Shown one piece after another: positions 1-9,735 of a stretch of 64,000 nt of DNA (positions are counted from its first letter, which is position 1; each line of letters begins with the position of its first letter). A program made the position numbers and the translations under genes. Below the pieces are notes generated by a model. That model was not told the DNA's origin and made no database searches. It saw only the letters and a list, made by a program, of their open reading frames with translations. Source of the DNA: Pleurodeles waltl (taxonomy: Eukaryota > Chordata > Amphibia > Caudata > Salamandridae); contig NC_090450.1 in NCBI RefSeq assembly GCF_031143425.1, forward strand, positions 215,709,442 to 215,773,441, given 5' to 3'.

Positions 1-262
1 ACGTTGTGTACAATACAGTGTATTTTTATATAATCTGGTGTTGTGTTTCCTTTATGGTGGGGATATTGCGTCACATGTATGTGTGTGTTGTGCAAACGCT
101 TTACGCATTGCCTCCGGGTTAAGCCTGACTGCTCGTGCCAAGCTACCAAGGGGGTGAGCAGGGGTTATCTTGGACGTGTAACTCCCTTGCCCTGACTAGA
201 GTGGGTAAGTTCTGCCTGGCTGAGGTGCATACCCTAGCCAACCAGAAACCCCATTTCTAACA
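1..262 (-). repeat. LTR-type repeat, terminal part (cut by window edge)
   Basis: Read on the minus strand this begins TGTTAGAAATGGGG at position 262. That is the same terminus as the LTR at 38526 (plus strand) and the one ending at 13023 (minus strand). The segment with the lagging 'gagcagg..ttaac' block matches 38526-38700 in reverse. It is one end of a TG..CA LTR-like repeat that continues beyond the left edge. No coding sequence is seen. The family assignment rests on internal comparison only. Confidence 0.6.
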
Positions 263-1548
263 ATGAGGAACAGGGTGGAACCTTGGAGCGGGCAGGGCCT
301 GGTGCCGAGAGCTAAGAGGCACTCTGCCCCTTACAAAGCTCCCCACCCTATCCCCCCCAAAAAAACTAAAGGGTCATCAGGGCTGTTGCGATGTCACACC
401 TTTTAATGGAAATCAGCTGACCACTGTCTCCATAAATGAGCTGTAAAATCATTTGTTTGACCTGGTCCTTTCTGCAGAATAATCCCCAAACCTTTTGCCT
501 TCCTCCTTCACTTTCTGCTGAATTTGTTTTTGTTGGCTTTAGGACTCTGGGCACTTTACCATTGCTAACCAGTGCTAAAGTGCATGAGGTCTCTGCTTAA
601 AACATGGTAACATTGGCTTACCCACAATTGGCATATTTAATTTACCTATTAGTCCTTAGTAAAGTGCACTATACCTGCCAATGGCTTGTAAATTAAATGC
701 TACTGATGGGCCTGAAGCACTGGTTGTGCCACCCACTTCACTAGGCCTTTAAACAAGACTCAGGCCTGCCACTGCAGAGCTCGTGTGTGGATTTGTAAAC
801 TGTTATGTTGACCTGGCAAGTTAACCCTCTTGCCGGGCCAAACTTTCCTTTTTAATACATATGTCACCCTAAGGTAGGTCTTAGACACCCCAAGGGAAGA
901 GTGCAGTATACCCAAAATGGAGAACATGTACTTTTAAGTTTTACATGTCTAAGTAGTGAAAAACTCTTACATTTGGTTTTCACTAGTGCAAGGCCTAGCT
1001 CTCCCATAGGATAACATTTGAATTGGCTTATTAAGTGTAATTTCCAATTGGGAAGAGGTGAGTTTGGTGTCTCTGGAACTACAATTTAAAATCACAACTT
1101 ATGATGAAGTCGGATTTAAAATTGTAAATCTGAAAATTACACTTTTAGAAAGTTGGCATTTTCCTGCTCAAACCATTTGGTGCCTTCTACTTGTCACTGG
1201 ACTACACATTTGGGGAGGGTGACAGCTGGCTTCCTGCATTCCCTCCAGATAGCCAAACAAAAATGGAGCTTATGTGTGACTGATGGACCATCAATATCCT
1301 GATGGCCTGTCCTGAGTAGGTTGGGAGGGGGAGCCGACACTTACACCTGAATGGGATGTCTCCTGATCCCATACAAGTGCTGCATAACCCACTCTAGTGA
1401 ATCTGAAGCAAGGGCAGGAAGGGCAGGGACTCTGTGGTCTTCAAATACCTCTCTTGGAAGTGTTCATCACTTCAAAGGCACCACTGGCTATAAGAACTGG
1501 AACCCAGACCCCACCAACTCAGTATACTTCTGGACCTGAGGACATTAT
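263..1548 (-). repeat. LTR-type repeat, part left of Harbinger A
   Basis: Non-coding sequence that resembles, in reverse, the 40740-41330 part of the LTR at 38526-41440. Shared features include the 'ggcaagtgtactcac'-type block and the 'taaattaaatatgcc' / 'ggcatatttaattta' block. Harbinger A interrupts it at 1548, and the repeat resumes at 11877 and ends at 13023. Positions 263-365 do not match the LTR end and may be a short internal stretch between two LTRs. A purine/C-rich run lies at 345-365. No ORF here looks real. Confidence 0.5.
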
Positions 1549-1869
1549 GGCCCTCATTACAACCCTGGTGGTCGGTGTTAAAGCGGTGGTAATACCACCA
1601 ACAGTAAAAAAAAATGAGATCACGACCACGGCGGAAACCGCCAACACGGACTGCCACTATAACACTCCGACCACCACGGCGGTAGCAACTAGCACCGCAG
1701 CGGTCACAGCCAACAGACAGGTGGAAGACAATGTACCGCCCACCCTATCACAACCCGCCAATCTGCCAGCTTTTCCGGGGCGGTACCGACGACATCAAAA
1801 GCTTGGCGGAAACAGGACTCGGAAGGGAAACCACTAAGCTCTCGACACTCAACGAAGAACCAGGATGCC

Positions 1870-1955
1870 ATGGAGCCCGAGCTGCAGGTCCTGCCGATGC
1901 TGGTGTATCTTCTCATATATCAGGAGCACCAAAGATGGCGGCGGCAACGACCACG
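1870..1955 (+). pseudogene. Harbinger A transposase, exon 1
   Basis: A short exon opens at ATG 1870 and encodes a start MEPELQVLPMLVYLLIYQ, followed by an Arg-rich end. It stops at a GTGAGT donor (1956-1961) in phase 2. The same exon, at the same distance from the terminus and in the same phase, is seen in copy B (MEPELNILPALVYLLIYH) and copy C (MKPELQVFPMIFYVML), which is the main evidence that it is real. It would join the acceptor at 8147 across a 6.2-kb intron holding the antisense SANT2 gene. A hydrophobic helix followed by an Arg cluster suggests an interaction surface or nuclear signal (inference). The downstream exons of this copy are broken. Confidence 0.75.
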
Positions 1956-2439
1956 GTGAGTACTGCACCTAGCACACAGGGGAGGGGGGAGGAAAAAGAG
2001 AGTGACACACACACACGCAACATGCAAAACCCCCACCCCCACCCCCACCCTCACACACAACACCATACACACAAACACATGCAACAACAGTACATTTACA
2101 CCCCGTAACCCCCTGGAAGAACGCAAGGACAAAAGGAATTGAGTCAAATCTTTCATATATTAGAAATATGCAGAAAAGTAAACAATTGGAAAAAACGGTA
2201 TATACAAATATTTACAATATGTACAGAAGGCCGTACACTGTCCTTTGCAAACGTCCATGGTCCAGTGGGTAAAAAAATCATGGGCGAAGCCCACACTTGA
2301 CTCCTGCCTCAAAACGGAGAGAACACCCAGGCACCTCAGGGGGTAGGGGAGGTAGAGGCACCTTAGCCGGAAGATGGTACTACACCAGTGCTCCTACAGG
2401 GGGCAACATGCACACAGCGATGCCCTGGGTAGTACAAAG

Positions 2440-2580
2440 TCACAGTCTCTCAAGTGGGTGGTTTGCCCACTGCTTGGTCCTGGGAAGTGCAAAGCCACAG
2501 TCTCTCAAGTGGGTGCTTTGCCCACTGCTTGGTCCTGGGGAGTGCAAGGCCAAAGTCTCTCAAGGGAATGGCCTCTTCCA
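2440..2580. repeat. 55-bp tandem repeat in Harbinger A
   Basis: The phrase 'tctctcaagtgggtg' and its neighbours recur at 2446, 2501 and 2556, a period of 55 bp with few differences. The sequence is related to a single-copy segment in copy B (around 19590-19640, containing 'gactgtggctttgcac'). It lies just past the SANT2 3' end. Confidence 0.75.
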
Positions 2581-2760
2581 CTGGTTCTGGAGGGGGCCTA
2601 GTGCCCAGTCTGCTTCATCCTGCCAAGGAAAGTGATAGTGGATGTATTTCTCCACTGGTTCTGGAGGGGGCCTTGTGCCCAGTTTGCTTCATCCTGCCAA
2701 GGAAAGTGATAGTGGATGCATTTCTCCACTGGTTCTGGAGGGGGCCCTGTGCCCAGTGAT
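2581..2760. repeat. 74-bp tandem repeat in Harbinger A
   Basis: 'ctggttctggagggggcc' recurs at 2581, 2655 and 2729 (74-bp period, three units, very similar). It adjoins the 55-bp array. Copy C has an 82-bp array built on the same 'ggttctggagggggc' core at the equivalent place, so this part of the element expands repeatedly. Confidence 0.8.
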
Positions 2761-4199
2761 GCTACACCTGGGGTGTTGCAGTTCCCATTCCCTCACCGGG
2801 GTGTCTGAGGCACGAGATGTGCAGGGAACAGGTAGAATGATATTCCATGGAGGCAGAGCCAGACTCTATCCTACGGCGACTAAGGCTGCAAACTGATGGT
2901 AGTGCCGGAGCTGGTGGGGGTGCTTCAAGTGGTGGGGGGAGACACCAAGCCGTCTCCTGCAGCCCCGGATGGCAGCCCACTGGGGATGCTGCTGCTGACA
3001 GTTGTAGTGGCACCGGCAGGGCATGTGGCAGTGCAGATGGTGGTGCAGGTGGCGGTGCTTGTGGCGTTGTCTGCGGCAGGGATGCTGCCGGTGCTGGCCA
3101 TGGTGCCGGTGCTGGTAGTGGTGGAGGGAGACACCAGGCTTTCTCCTGCAGACTCAGACGGCTGCCCACTAGGGATGATGCTGCTAACAGTTGCGGCAGC
3201 GGCAGTGCAGGTGGTGTGCAGGGGGCAGTGCAGGTGGTGGGGCAGATGGCGGTGCAGGTGGCGGTGCCCTCCGCGGTACAGGTTGCATTGCTATCGTTAC
3301 TGACGGTGGGCACCAGTCCCTCACCTGGAGCCTCCAAGGCCTGAAGTGCCTTGTCTTGGATTTTCTTCCCCTTCCCCACCTTGGCAGATGCTGCTGGGAC
3401 CTTGGCACTGGCAGCTAGAGTTTTGGAGGAGGCCTTGCTGGGTGGGTCGTGCTTCTTGGCTGTACTGCATGCTGGCCCCTTCTTCACCTTGGCAGGTGGT
3501 GGAATGGGTTGATCCTTTGCAGGTGTCGGTGGCACACTGGCTGCCCTGACGGGTGCCCCCTTTGATCCTCTGGGACTTGCAGGTACCACAGCGGATGCTG
3601 ACTTGGTGGCTGAGGTCCTGGCCTGGGATCTTGACACCCTGGCCCGAGAGGAAGGACGGGGGGGGGAGGCGTAGGGAAAAAGGTCAAAGTTTACTAGGAA
3701 AAGTTGTTTAGACACACTTTGAATGGAAGATGCAGAGGGTTTGGGAGTGGAGGAAGATGGAGTGGTTGTAGGAGGTGTATGTCTGCTGAGTTTGGGTGAA
3801 GGTGCATGGGCTGGATGCTGTTGTGAGGTGGATGGCTGTTGGATAGGTGGGTATTTGAGTTTGTTTACTTTTGGAGGAGGGGGTCACAGACACACTGTGA
3901 GAGGACACAGGGGATGTGTGCATGGTTGTGGGGGTGGTGACTGCCAGTGAGGGGCATGTAGTGATGGGTGTGCTGGTGATGGAGATAGTGAATGAAGATG
4001 TAGTGCATGCAGGGGTGAGTGGAGACGCTACTGGGAGGGAGGTGGACGACGAGAAGGAGGTGGACACAGTGGAGGCAGTGGATGTTGGTGTGTTTGCATG
4101 GGCATGATGCTTGTGTGAGTGCCTGTGAGAGGAAGTCTGGTGCTTATGTTTGCCTGAGCCACTTTTGTGTGTTGTTGTTTTGCTTTCACTCATGACCGA

Positions 4200-5045
4200 G
4201 CTGACAAAAATCTCTGGAATGCACTTCTTAGTTTAAAGAAGACATTTATTATTACTTCACCACAAGGTTCCTGAGAAAAGAGATTAGTAGGTTGGAGGCA
4301 CACGTATACAAATAGTCACAGCAATGAAAGGAAAATATATCAAAGTGATTCTCAACGGCTATGTACACAGCAAATATATGTGATTATATTATAGCATAAC
4401 TGCAAAGCAAAGAATAAAGTCAAAATTCATCACCGTAGGGCCTGTCACCACTCTTCATCTTTCAAATGCCAGCAAGTTGATGACCCCTGTTCAAATGCGA
4501 GAAAGAGTTTTCCACCCTCATGGGAGGTCAGGCATTTGACGTCCGATCCTGACTGAAGTCTAAGAAAATTCCCCTCGCTGCTGCCCAGGGACACCTTTTA
4601 TAGATTAAATAATCATGGGAAAAAGCCTTCTGAAAGGCACTTCCCTCTCAGATGTGAATTATTCAAAAATGCTGGCTTGTTTAGGTAAACCTTGACAGGA
4701 ATATGTTGAGAGCTGGCCACCGTTTTGAGACACGCCTTTCAAGGTCAATCTATTTTCTGCACTAAAGAAAAACACAAAATATGCGCTTCCTTATCATGCT
4801 ATCGTGTTCGGTAAGAGAAAATACGACAAACAAAAGCTTAGTTTACCATGTAGAAAAACACAGCTCATCTGCAATGTCTCAACTGCAATGTCTAACGCCA
4901 CGATAAAGCCAATAGGCAGCTAAACTGAATGCAAAATATAATGTCTAATGCCACAATAAAGCCAATAGGCAGATAAACTGAATACAAAATGTAATCTGCA
5001 ACTGGTGAACATTGAACAACTAACATGCACAGTGGTGAAACACAA
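4200..5045 (-). mobile_element. LTR-like insertion within SANT2 of Harbinger A
   Basis: About 850 bp of A/T-rich, non-coding sequence separates two parts of SANT2 that read on across it. Read on the minus strand it shows an AATAAA-type signal shortly before a possible '..TTTTTGTCA' end, as expected for an LTR. I could not find a clean target duplication, so the ends are approximate and the class is a guess. Copies B and C lack it. Confidence 0.45.
4888..4993. repeat. 53-bp direct duplication
   Basis: Two adjacent copies, starting at 4888 and 4941, share 'ataaagccaataggcag' and the following 'taaactgaat.caaaat.taat' with a few substitutions. The duplication lies inside the LTR-like insert. 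Confidence 0.8.
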
Positions 5046-6086
5046 AGTCAGTGGTCAAACATACTTATTTTCACTACAGTTGTATGAGGTGCATGCTGGT
5101 CTGAAGGTGTGCTTGGGATAGGGTGAGGTAGAGGGGATTGGGTCTGGGTAGTGGAAGTTGGAGAGGGGAGGCTGGACACAAGGACAAGGGCTGCCACCAA
5201 TGCAGAGGCCAGAGCCTGAAATGCTCTCTGTTGGACCGCCACACCAGAGTGAATGCCCTCCAGGTATGCATTTGTTTGTTGCAAATGCCTCTCAACTCCC
5301 TGGGTGGCATTCAGAATGGTTGACTGCCCAACAGTGAGGGATCTCAGGAGGTCAATAGCCGCCTCACTGAGGGCAGCAGGGCTTACTGGAGCAGGGCCTG
5401 AGGTGTCTGGGGTGAAGGATATGCCCACCCTCCTGGGTGAGCGGGCACGGGAAACACACTGAGGGCTGCTGAGAGGGCGGTGCTGGTTGACAGGGTGGCA
5501 GCTGTACTCGTTGTTGGGGTGGGCACAGAGGTGCCCGCCAGTGCCTGGGAGCCTCCATCGGAGGAGGAGTCGTTCTCTGTGGTATCCCCTCCTGTCCCCA
5601 TCGTGGAGCTCCCCTCGCCCACCGTCCCACTGGTGTCTTCACCCTCGGTGGATTCGGCCTCTAGGCCCATGTGGGATGCAGCTCCCTCCCTCGCCGATAC
5701 CTCTGCTCTTCCACCACATGATGCTAATACACATAAGGACAGGGTGACAAAACAAAAAGGGGGGGAGAGACAGAGGATACACTTGGTCAATGCCAGCAAC
5801 ACTACTACCGTTGGCGTCCACAACACACAGGGAGCTGCAGAATGCACTAGGCTATGCCCAACCATTCACTAAGGTAGTCACCAGCCCATGGGATACAATG
5901 CTTAATGCCAGCATCTGCACACCTGACACACACAGGACCCTGCCCACTAGTAGATGGGCACTTGTATCATTGAGGTAGGGGTGTTCCTGAGCCTGCACAC
6001 AAGTGACCTACCCTGCCATGATCGCCCTGGCCTAGGGGCACCCACAGCCCACATCCCCCAACCAGTTGGCTCCTAAAGCACACTAA

Positions 6087-7082
6087 GGCCCTCATTCTGA
6101 CCCTGGCGGTCGGCGGAGAGACGGCGGTCGGACCGCGAACAGACCGGCGGAATTAAAAATGGCATTCTGACCGCGGCGGTCCCCGCCGCGACCGACCGCT
6201 ACTTCGACCGCCACGGCGGTCATGACCGCGGGGCTGGAGTTTGCGCACTCCGGCCCGGCGGTCGTCCCAAGACCGCCAAGGGTATTATGACCCTGCCTAC
6301 CGCCGCGGTTTCTTGCGGGCGGGAACCGCCGTGCGAACCATGGCGGTAAGCACTATCGGGGCCAGGGAATTCCTTCCCTGGCACTGATAGGGGTCTCCCC
6401 CACCCCCCACTACCCACCCGAGTCCTCCCCCCACACCCTCCACCCCCCTGCCACCCCCCAGAGGTGGTACGAACCCCCTCCCCACCCCCACCCCGACATG
6501 CACATACATGTACCCCGACATGCACACACCCCCAACATGCACATATACACACCCCCTACACACACATACACAACGGGGACACATACCCGCACACATACAT
6601 GCCGACATGCGCACCTGCCGAACAGCACACATTACCCATAGACACAGCAGCACCCCCCGCCCGCATACACGCACTCACACACCCCCTCTACACACTCACA
6701 CGCACACCCCCATGCACGCCCACATCACACAACACCCCCCCACCCCCTCCCCTCACGGACGATCAACTTACCTTGTGCGTTGGTCCTCCGGGAGGCGACG
6801 GGAGCCATAGGGACGTGACCGCCAACAGAAGACCGCCAACAGAAGACCGCCACACGGAAATGTGGGTCGTAATTCTGTGGGCGGTGTTCTGCTGGCGTGG
6901 CGGTGGAGGTTGACCAGTCTCCACTTTCCCGCCGACCGCCAGTGTGGCTGCTGGCGGTTTTCCGGCGGAACGCTCCCAGCGGTCAGAATGCGCACAGCGG
7001 CACACCGCCGCGGTCGGCGGTCTTCACCGTGGCGGTAACTCAGCGGTCTTGCGAAAAGACCGCCAAGGTCAGAATGAGGGCC
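6087..7082. mobile_element. Harbinger-derived MITE nested in SANT2 intron 2
   Basis: This 996-bp element has inverted ends GGCCCTCATTCTGACC at both termini and a perfect TAA target duplication (6084-6086 and 7083-7085). The subterminal 150-200 bp at each end are packed with CGGTC/GACCG motifs. The centre (6480-6760) is almost purely C and A on this strand. It has no credible coding sequence. It lies between the exon 2 donor (7110) and exon 3 acceptor (5724) of the antisense SANT2 gene, so it could be spliced out with that intron. Confidence 0.92.
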
Positions 7083-7789
7083 TAAGTCAGCTTTCAGAAT
7101 CTGTACTCACCCCCTTGTGGCTGCTGTGATGCCCTCAAGTACCCATCCAACCCCGAAAGGCCACCGCCAGGATGCGGAACATCAGGGGGGTCATGGTGCG
7201 ATGGACACCTCTTTCACATTGGGAGGCCAGCCTCAGCTGGGCCTCCGCCGTTTTCTTGGTCCAGCTGCACAGGTCCTCCCATCTCTTGTGGCGGTGGGTG
7301 TTCCACCTGTGATAGAACCCCAGAGTCTGCGCCTCCTTGGCGATGGCAGGCCAAATACCCTTTTTCTGGTGGGCGCTGACTTGGAGGGAAAAGACAGCAA
7401 AAAAGGAAATTACTCACCCGTCCAGACTGGCATACTCATGGCCCACCAGTTCCCAGCCTTGCCCTGACGCACATACATTGACCACCTCTCATGCAGCACT
7501 CAGGCCAGGACGCCACAGCACCCCCCAACATGTGCCTTAAATCCACACTACTCCAAACATGCATTTCCCATGCCTCATGCTCACAGTGTACTCACCTGTT
7601 TGTCTGGAGGACTGTAGTGTAATGTGTACTGTGTTAGGACCCCATCCACCAGTTTCTCCAACCCCTCAACAGTGCAGGCAGGGCCCTTTCCCCAGACACA
7701 TGAGCCACTGTTGCTTCCAGACTCAGGTCACAGCAGCACTTGCAGTGTAGGTCCTCTCCTGTTGAGGGTCAGGTAGCAAGTGAGTGAAG

Positions 7790-7990
7790 AGATGGAAAAT
7801 GGCAGTGACATCTGCGGCGGTGCATACCGTCACCGCCGGCGTACATCAACAATTACTCCTGGAACCCATAGGGCCCAATGATAATCATTGCGAAGTTGCG
7901 CGGCGCTCATCGACCGCCTACCGCGATGGCGCACAACGCCAGCACAGTTACCTTATTTCCACTTATCCCTCCTCACAGGTCAGGCAGCCA
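7790..7990. promoter_or_regulatory. Internal GC-rich box between SANT2 and transposase exon 2 (copy A)
   Basis: A CpG-rich stretch contains the dyad 'gcggcggtgcataccgtcac' followed by 'cgccg'. It resembles the CGGTC/CGGTG motifs of the termini. The same block occurs at the same place in copies B (about 16690-16850) and C (about 31450-31600), upstream of SANT2 exon 1. It may be the SANT2 promoter and/or an internal binding site for a SANT protein (inference). Confidence 0.45.
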
Positions 7991-8147
7991 CCATTTCAGG
8001 GGGCACATGGCACCTAACTGCGTCACAGCAGACAATGGCACATCAACTGACTCTTGAATTCACATACTGCTTCTGTGACGTAAATTCAGCAACACGTGTG
8101 CAATCTATGTGCAGGTATGACCCTCTGCTCACCGTTCTCTTCCATAG

Positions 8148-9283
8148 GCTACAACCGCTGAGGCAGAATATGAGATGGCGGCATTCTCCGGTGTACAGAC
8201 CCCTGGTCGACCTGTCAACAATGGAGGACAGACACGTTATCATCACTTACAGACTTGATCATGCCACAATCTAAGAACTGTGTGCCCAATTGGAGCCAGA
8301 CCTGATGTCAGCTATCGCCAGCCCATAGGAATCCCCGCTCTAGTGCAGGTCCTCTCAGTGCTCCATTTCCTGGCATGTGGTTCCTTTCAAGCTACAGTGG
8401 CCATGGCATCAGGGATGTCTCAGCCAATGTTCTCTAACGTGTTGTCCAGATTGTTGTCTGCCCTGCTGAAGCACATGCGCAGCTACATTGTGTTCCCCCA
8501 GCTGGATGATTTGGGCACAGTGAAATCTGACTTTTATGCCCTGGGACATATCCCCAACATCATTGGTGCCATTGATGGTACACATGTGCCATTTGTCCCC
8601 TCCCCCAGAGAAATGAATAGGTTTACAGGAATAGAAAAAGCTATCACTTGATGAATGTGCAGATGGTGTGTTTGGCGGACCAGTACATCTCCCATGTGAA
8701 TGCCAAATATCCTGGCTCTGTGCATGACGCCTATATCTTGAGAAATAGCAGCATCCATTATGTAATGGGCCAACTCCAGAGGCACCGGGTGTGGCTAATA
8801 GGTGAGCCCAAGGTCCCCACCCAGTATAAGTAGGGGTCTGCGTATGGGGTTGTCCCTAAGGGTTAGTGTGTGTCTAACAGTTGTCCCTTGATATTTGCAG
8901 GTGACTCTGGTTACCCCAACCTCTCATGGCTACTGACCCCAGTGAAGAATGCCAGGACAAGGGCAGAGGAACATTACATTGAGGCACATGGGCATTCAAG
9001 GAGGATTATCGAGAGAACCTCTGGCCTCCTGAAGGCCAGGTTCCGGTGCCTCCATCTGACTGGTGGATCCCTATACTACTCACCCAAGAAGGTCTGCCAG
9101 ATCATTGTGGCATGCTGTATGTTGCACAACCTGGCCTTGAGACATCAGGTGCCTTTTCTGCAGGAGGATGAGCCTGGATATGGTCTTGTGGCAGCGGTGG
9201 AGCCTGTGGACAGTGACGAAGAGGAGGCAGAGGAAGAAGATGTTGACAACAGAACAAACATAATACAGCAGTACTTCCAGTGA
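8148..9283 (+). pseudogene. Harbinger A transposase, exons 2-3 (HARBI1-like, DDE_Tnp_4), broken
   Basis: Exon 2 starts after the acceptor 'ttctcttccatag' (8147) and runs to the GTGAGC donor at 8802. Exon 3 runs from 8901 (acceptor 'atatttgcag') to the stop at 9283. Visible motifs are 'VYRPLVDL', 'IGAIDGTH' (first catalytic Asp), 'GDSGYPNLSWLL' (second Asp) and the C-terminal 'CCMLHNLALR', followed by an acidic tail ending QYFQ. The catalytic Glu region reads IERTSGLLKARF. It is disabled by an in-frame TAA (8272-8274), a frameshift near 8309 and another near 8620. The copy B equivalent is intact. The family cuts and pastes DNA between inverted repeats with 3-bp duplications. Confidence 0.85.
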
Positions 9284-9735
9284 CACACAGGTAAGAGACT
9301 GTAACTCCACTTAACATTTCAGTAATCTTTTGGACATTGTACATGGCAGGACTGTTTCCTTTGGATTCTCAATTTACAGATCTGTGTGCCCCATTCTGGA
9401 TCCTGCTATATGTACTGCTGCCCACCAAAGGTCATCCTGTAGTAGATTTCACTGAACATGTACGTTGCAATGCTTTGATAATGTTGTACTAATACATTTG
9501 AGAATCATTACACTGACTCCAGTATGGTATTTATTTCAAGGGTGTTTATTTTCGTGCCACTAAGTATAGGGATATGTGCAATGGGCTGCGGTGATGGTGG
9601 AGGAATGTCCAGTTAGAGTCCAGTCTCTTTGCATTACAGGTGCATTGTCCAAAGGGGGCATAGGAAGGGGAGGAATGGCAGTTCAAGTTGGGCAGGGTGC
9701 CAGAGTGGGACAGAAGGGTGACAATCAGGAGAGTC

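Larger units (their letters stand above)
2762..7708 (-). pseudogene. Harbinger A SANT2 (second SANT/Myb-like protein), broken
   Basis: On the minus strand the exons are: exon 1 about 7708-7596, whose expected ATG reads GTG; exon 2, 7379-7111, a SANT/Myb-type helix block with 'KRWEDL'; a GTGAGT donor; a MITE in intron 2; and exon 3 from 5723. Exon 3 encodes an acidic Ser/Thr stretch, then a helical block with 'LLRSLTVGQSTILNATQG', then a Ser/Thr/His-rich stretch (4193-3708), a 'QLFLVNFDLFP' motif (about 3700) and a Lys/Ala/Pro-rich basic tail ending at 2762. It is damaged by start loss, a frameshift near 5400-5430 and an insertion at about 4200-5045. By analogy with the Myb-like partner of Harbinger transposases it would bind DNA, perhaps the element ends (inference). 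Confidence 0.7.

Noticed and set aside
2847..3344. Plus-strand Gly/Ala-rich ORFs opposite SANT2 in Harbinger A
   Set aside because: They mirror the GC-rich, repeat-like antisense strand of SANT2 and have no counterpart in copies B and C.
6220..6913. Cys/Gly/Val-rich or His/Thr/Pro-rich ORFs in the nested MITE
   Set aside because: They are translations of a near-pure C/A tract. MITEs of this type are non-coding, and there is no start context or homolog.
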